NCBI GenBank assembly: GCA_910587375.1
Contig: CAJULR010000042.1
Location: 1-50,948 of the forward strand
Direction of reading: 5' to 3'
DNA: 50,948 nt
Source: Candidatus Gastranaerophilales bacterium
GTDB taxonomy: Bacteria; Cyanobacteriota; Vampirovibrionia; Gastranaerophilales; Gastranaerophilaceae
A program made the translations under genes and the position numbers. The notes beneath the pieces were generated by a model, which did not search any database, had not been told where the DNA came from, and saw nothing but the letters and a program-made list of their open reading frames with translations. Shown here in pieces: positions 50,938-50,948 of this stretch; position 1 is the first letter of the stretch, and each line of letters opens with the position of its first letter.

Positions 50938-50948
50938 AATCCAATTAA

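Noticed and set aside
1..50948. CRISPR array, insertion sequence, prophage or integrase
   Set aside because: No regular repeat-spacer pattern, transposase, integrase or phage structural gene in any frame; gene content is housekeeping.

Overview
This is a 50.9 kb, AT-rich, densely packed bacterial chromosome segment with about 45 protein genes, almost all housekeeping, and no phage, insertion sequence, CRISPR array, rRNA or tRNA that I can see. The best guess for the host is a non-photosynthetic relative of Cyanobacteria, of the gut Melainabacteria / Gastranaerophilales type. The reasons are: a long NusB and a RecG with an N-terminal extension, both as in cyanobacteria; two cyanobacterial-style CtpA proteases; a CHASE2-adenylate cyclase; a protein whose N-terminus resembles cyanobacterial DUF1822; a UmuC-type polymerase; no photosynthesis genes; and several hypothetical proteins that begin with a short N-terminal tag ending in Phe-x-Gly/Ser/Ala, which I associate with that lineage. 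This assignment is inference.

Layout. 0-9 kb (+ strand): a secreted/membrane hypothetical, an acidic coiled-coil protein, rseP, rpsU, a YajQ-family protein, overlapping nadK-recN, and a hypothetical. 8.6-14.6 kb (- strand): ftsY, nusB, a GT4 glycosyltransferase, glyS and a hypothetical. 14.8-21.6 kb: a zinc-finger/TonB-C membrane protein (+), then a coiled-coil hypothetical, recG and a CHASE2-cyclase (-). 21.7-30.3 kb: ctpA (+), then a - strand run with a PFL/DUF711 protein, an ACT-domain protein, a 62-aa protein, deoC and a D-2-hydroxyacid dehydrogenase; a structured RNA with its own promoter and terminator; a MerR-like regulator (+); a dicarboxylate symporter, yqeK and nadD (-). 30.4-36 kb (+): rqcH, pheT, umuC. 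36-38 kb (-): a second ctpA and an OmpR-family regulator. 38.3-40.1 kb (+): speD, rimI-like, bioY. 40.2-47.4 kb (-): dxs, glmS, serC, mtnA, a membrane protein, ruvC. 47.7-50.9 kb (+): a GH35 glycosidase, a small hypothetical and a 29-codon small ORF.

Functional links. Several genes support translation and its quality control (rpsU, glyS, pheT, rqcH, rimI) and DNA repair (recN, recG, ruvC, umuC). NAD synthesis is represented by nadD and nadK. speD makes polyamine precursor and releases methylthioadenosine, whose salvage would use mtnA. bioY brings in biotin, and dxs starts isoprenoid synthesis.

The most unusual signals are regulatory. They are: a structured RNA ahead of the dehydrogenase (26.96-27.13 kb); a MerR-type promoter with a 19-bp spacer and a dyad ahead of dxs; about ten genes with a -10 box exactly 6-7 nt before the start codon and no Shine-Dalgarno site, which suggests leaderless mRNAs; a near-perfect Shine-Dalgarno on rpsU with anti-SD mimics in its leader; two mini-ORFs overlapping the starts of larger genes; and the shared N-terminal tag.
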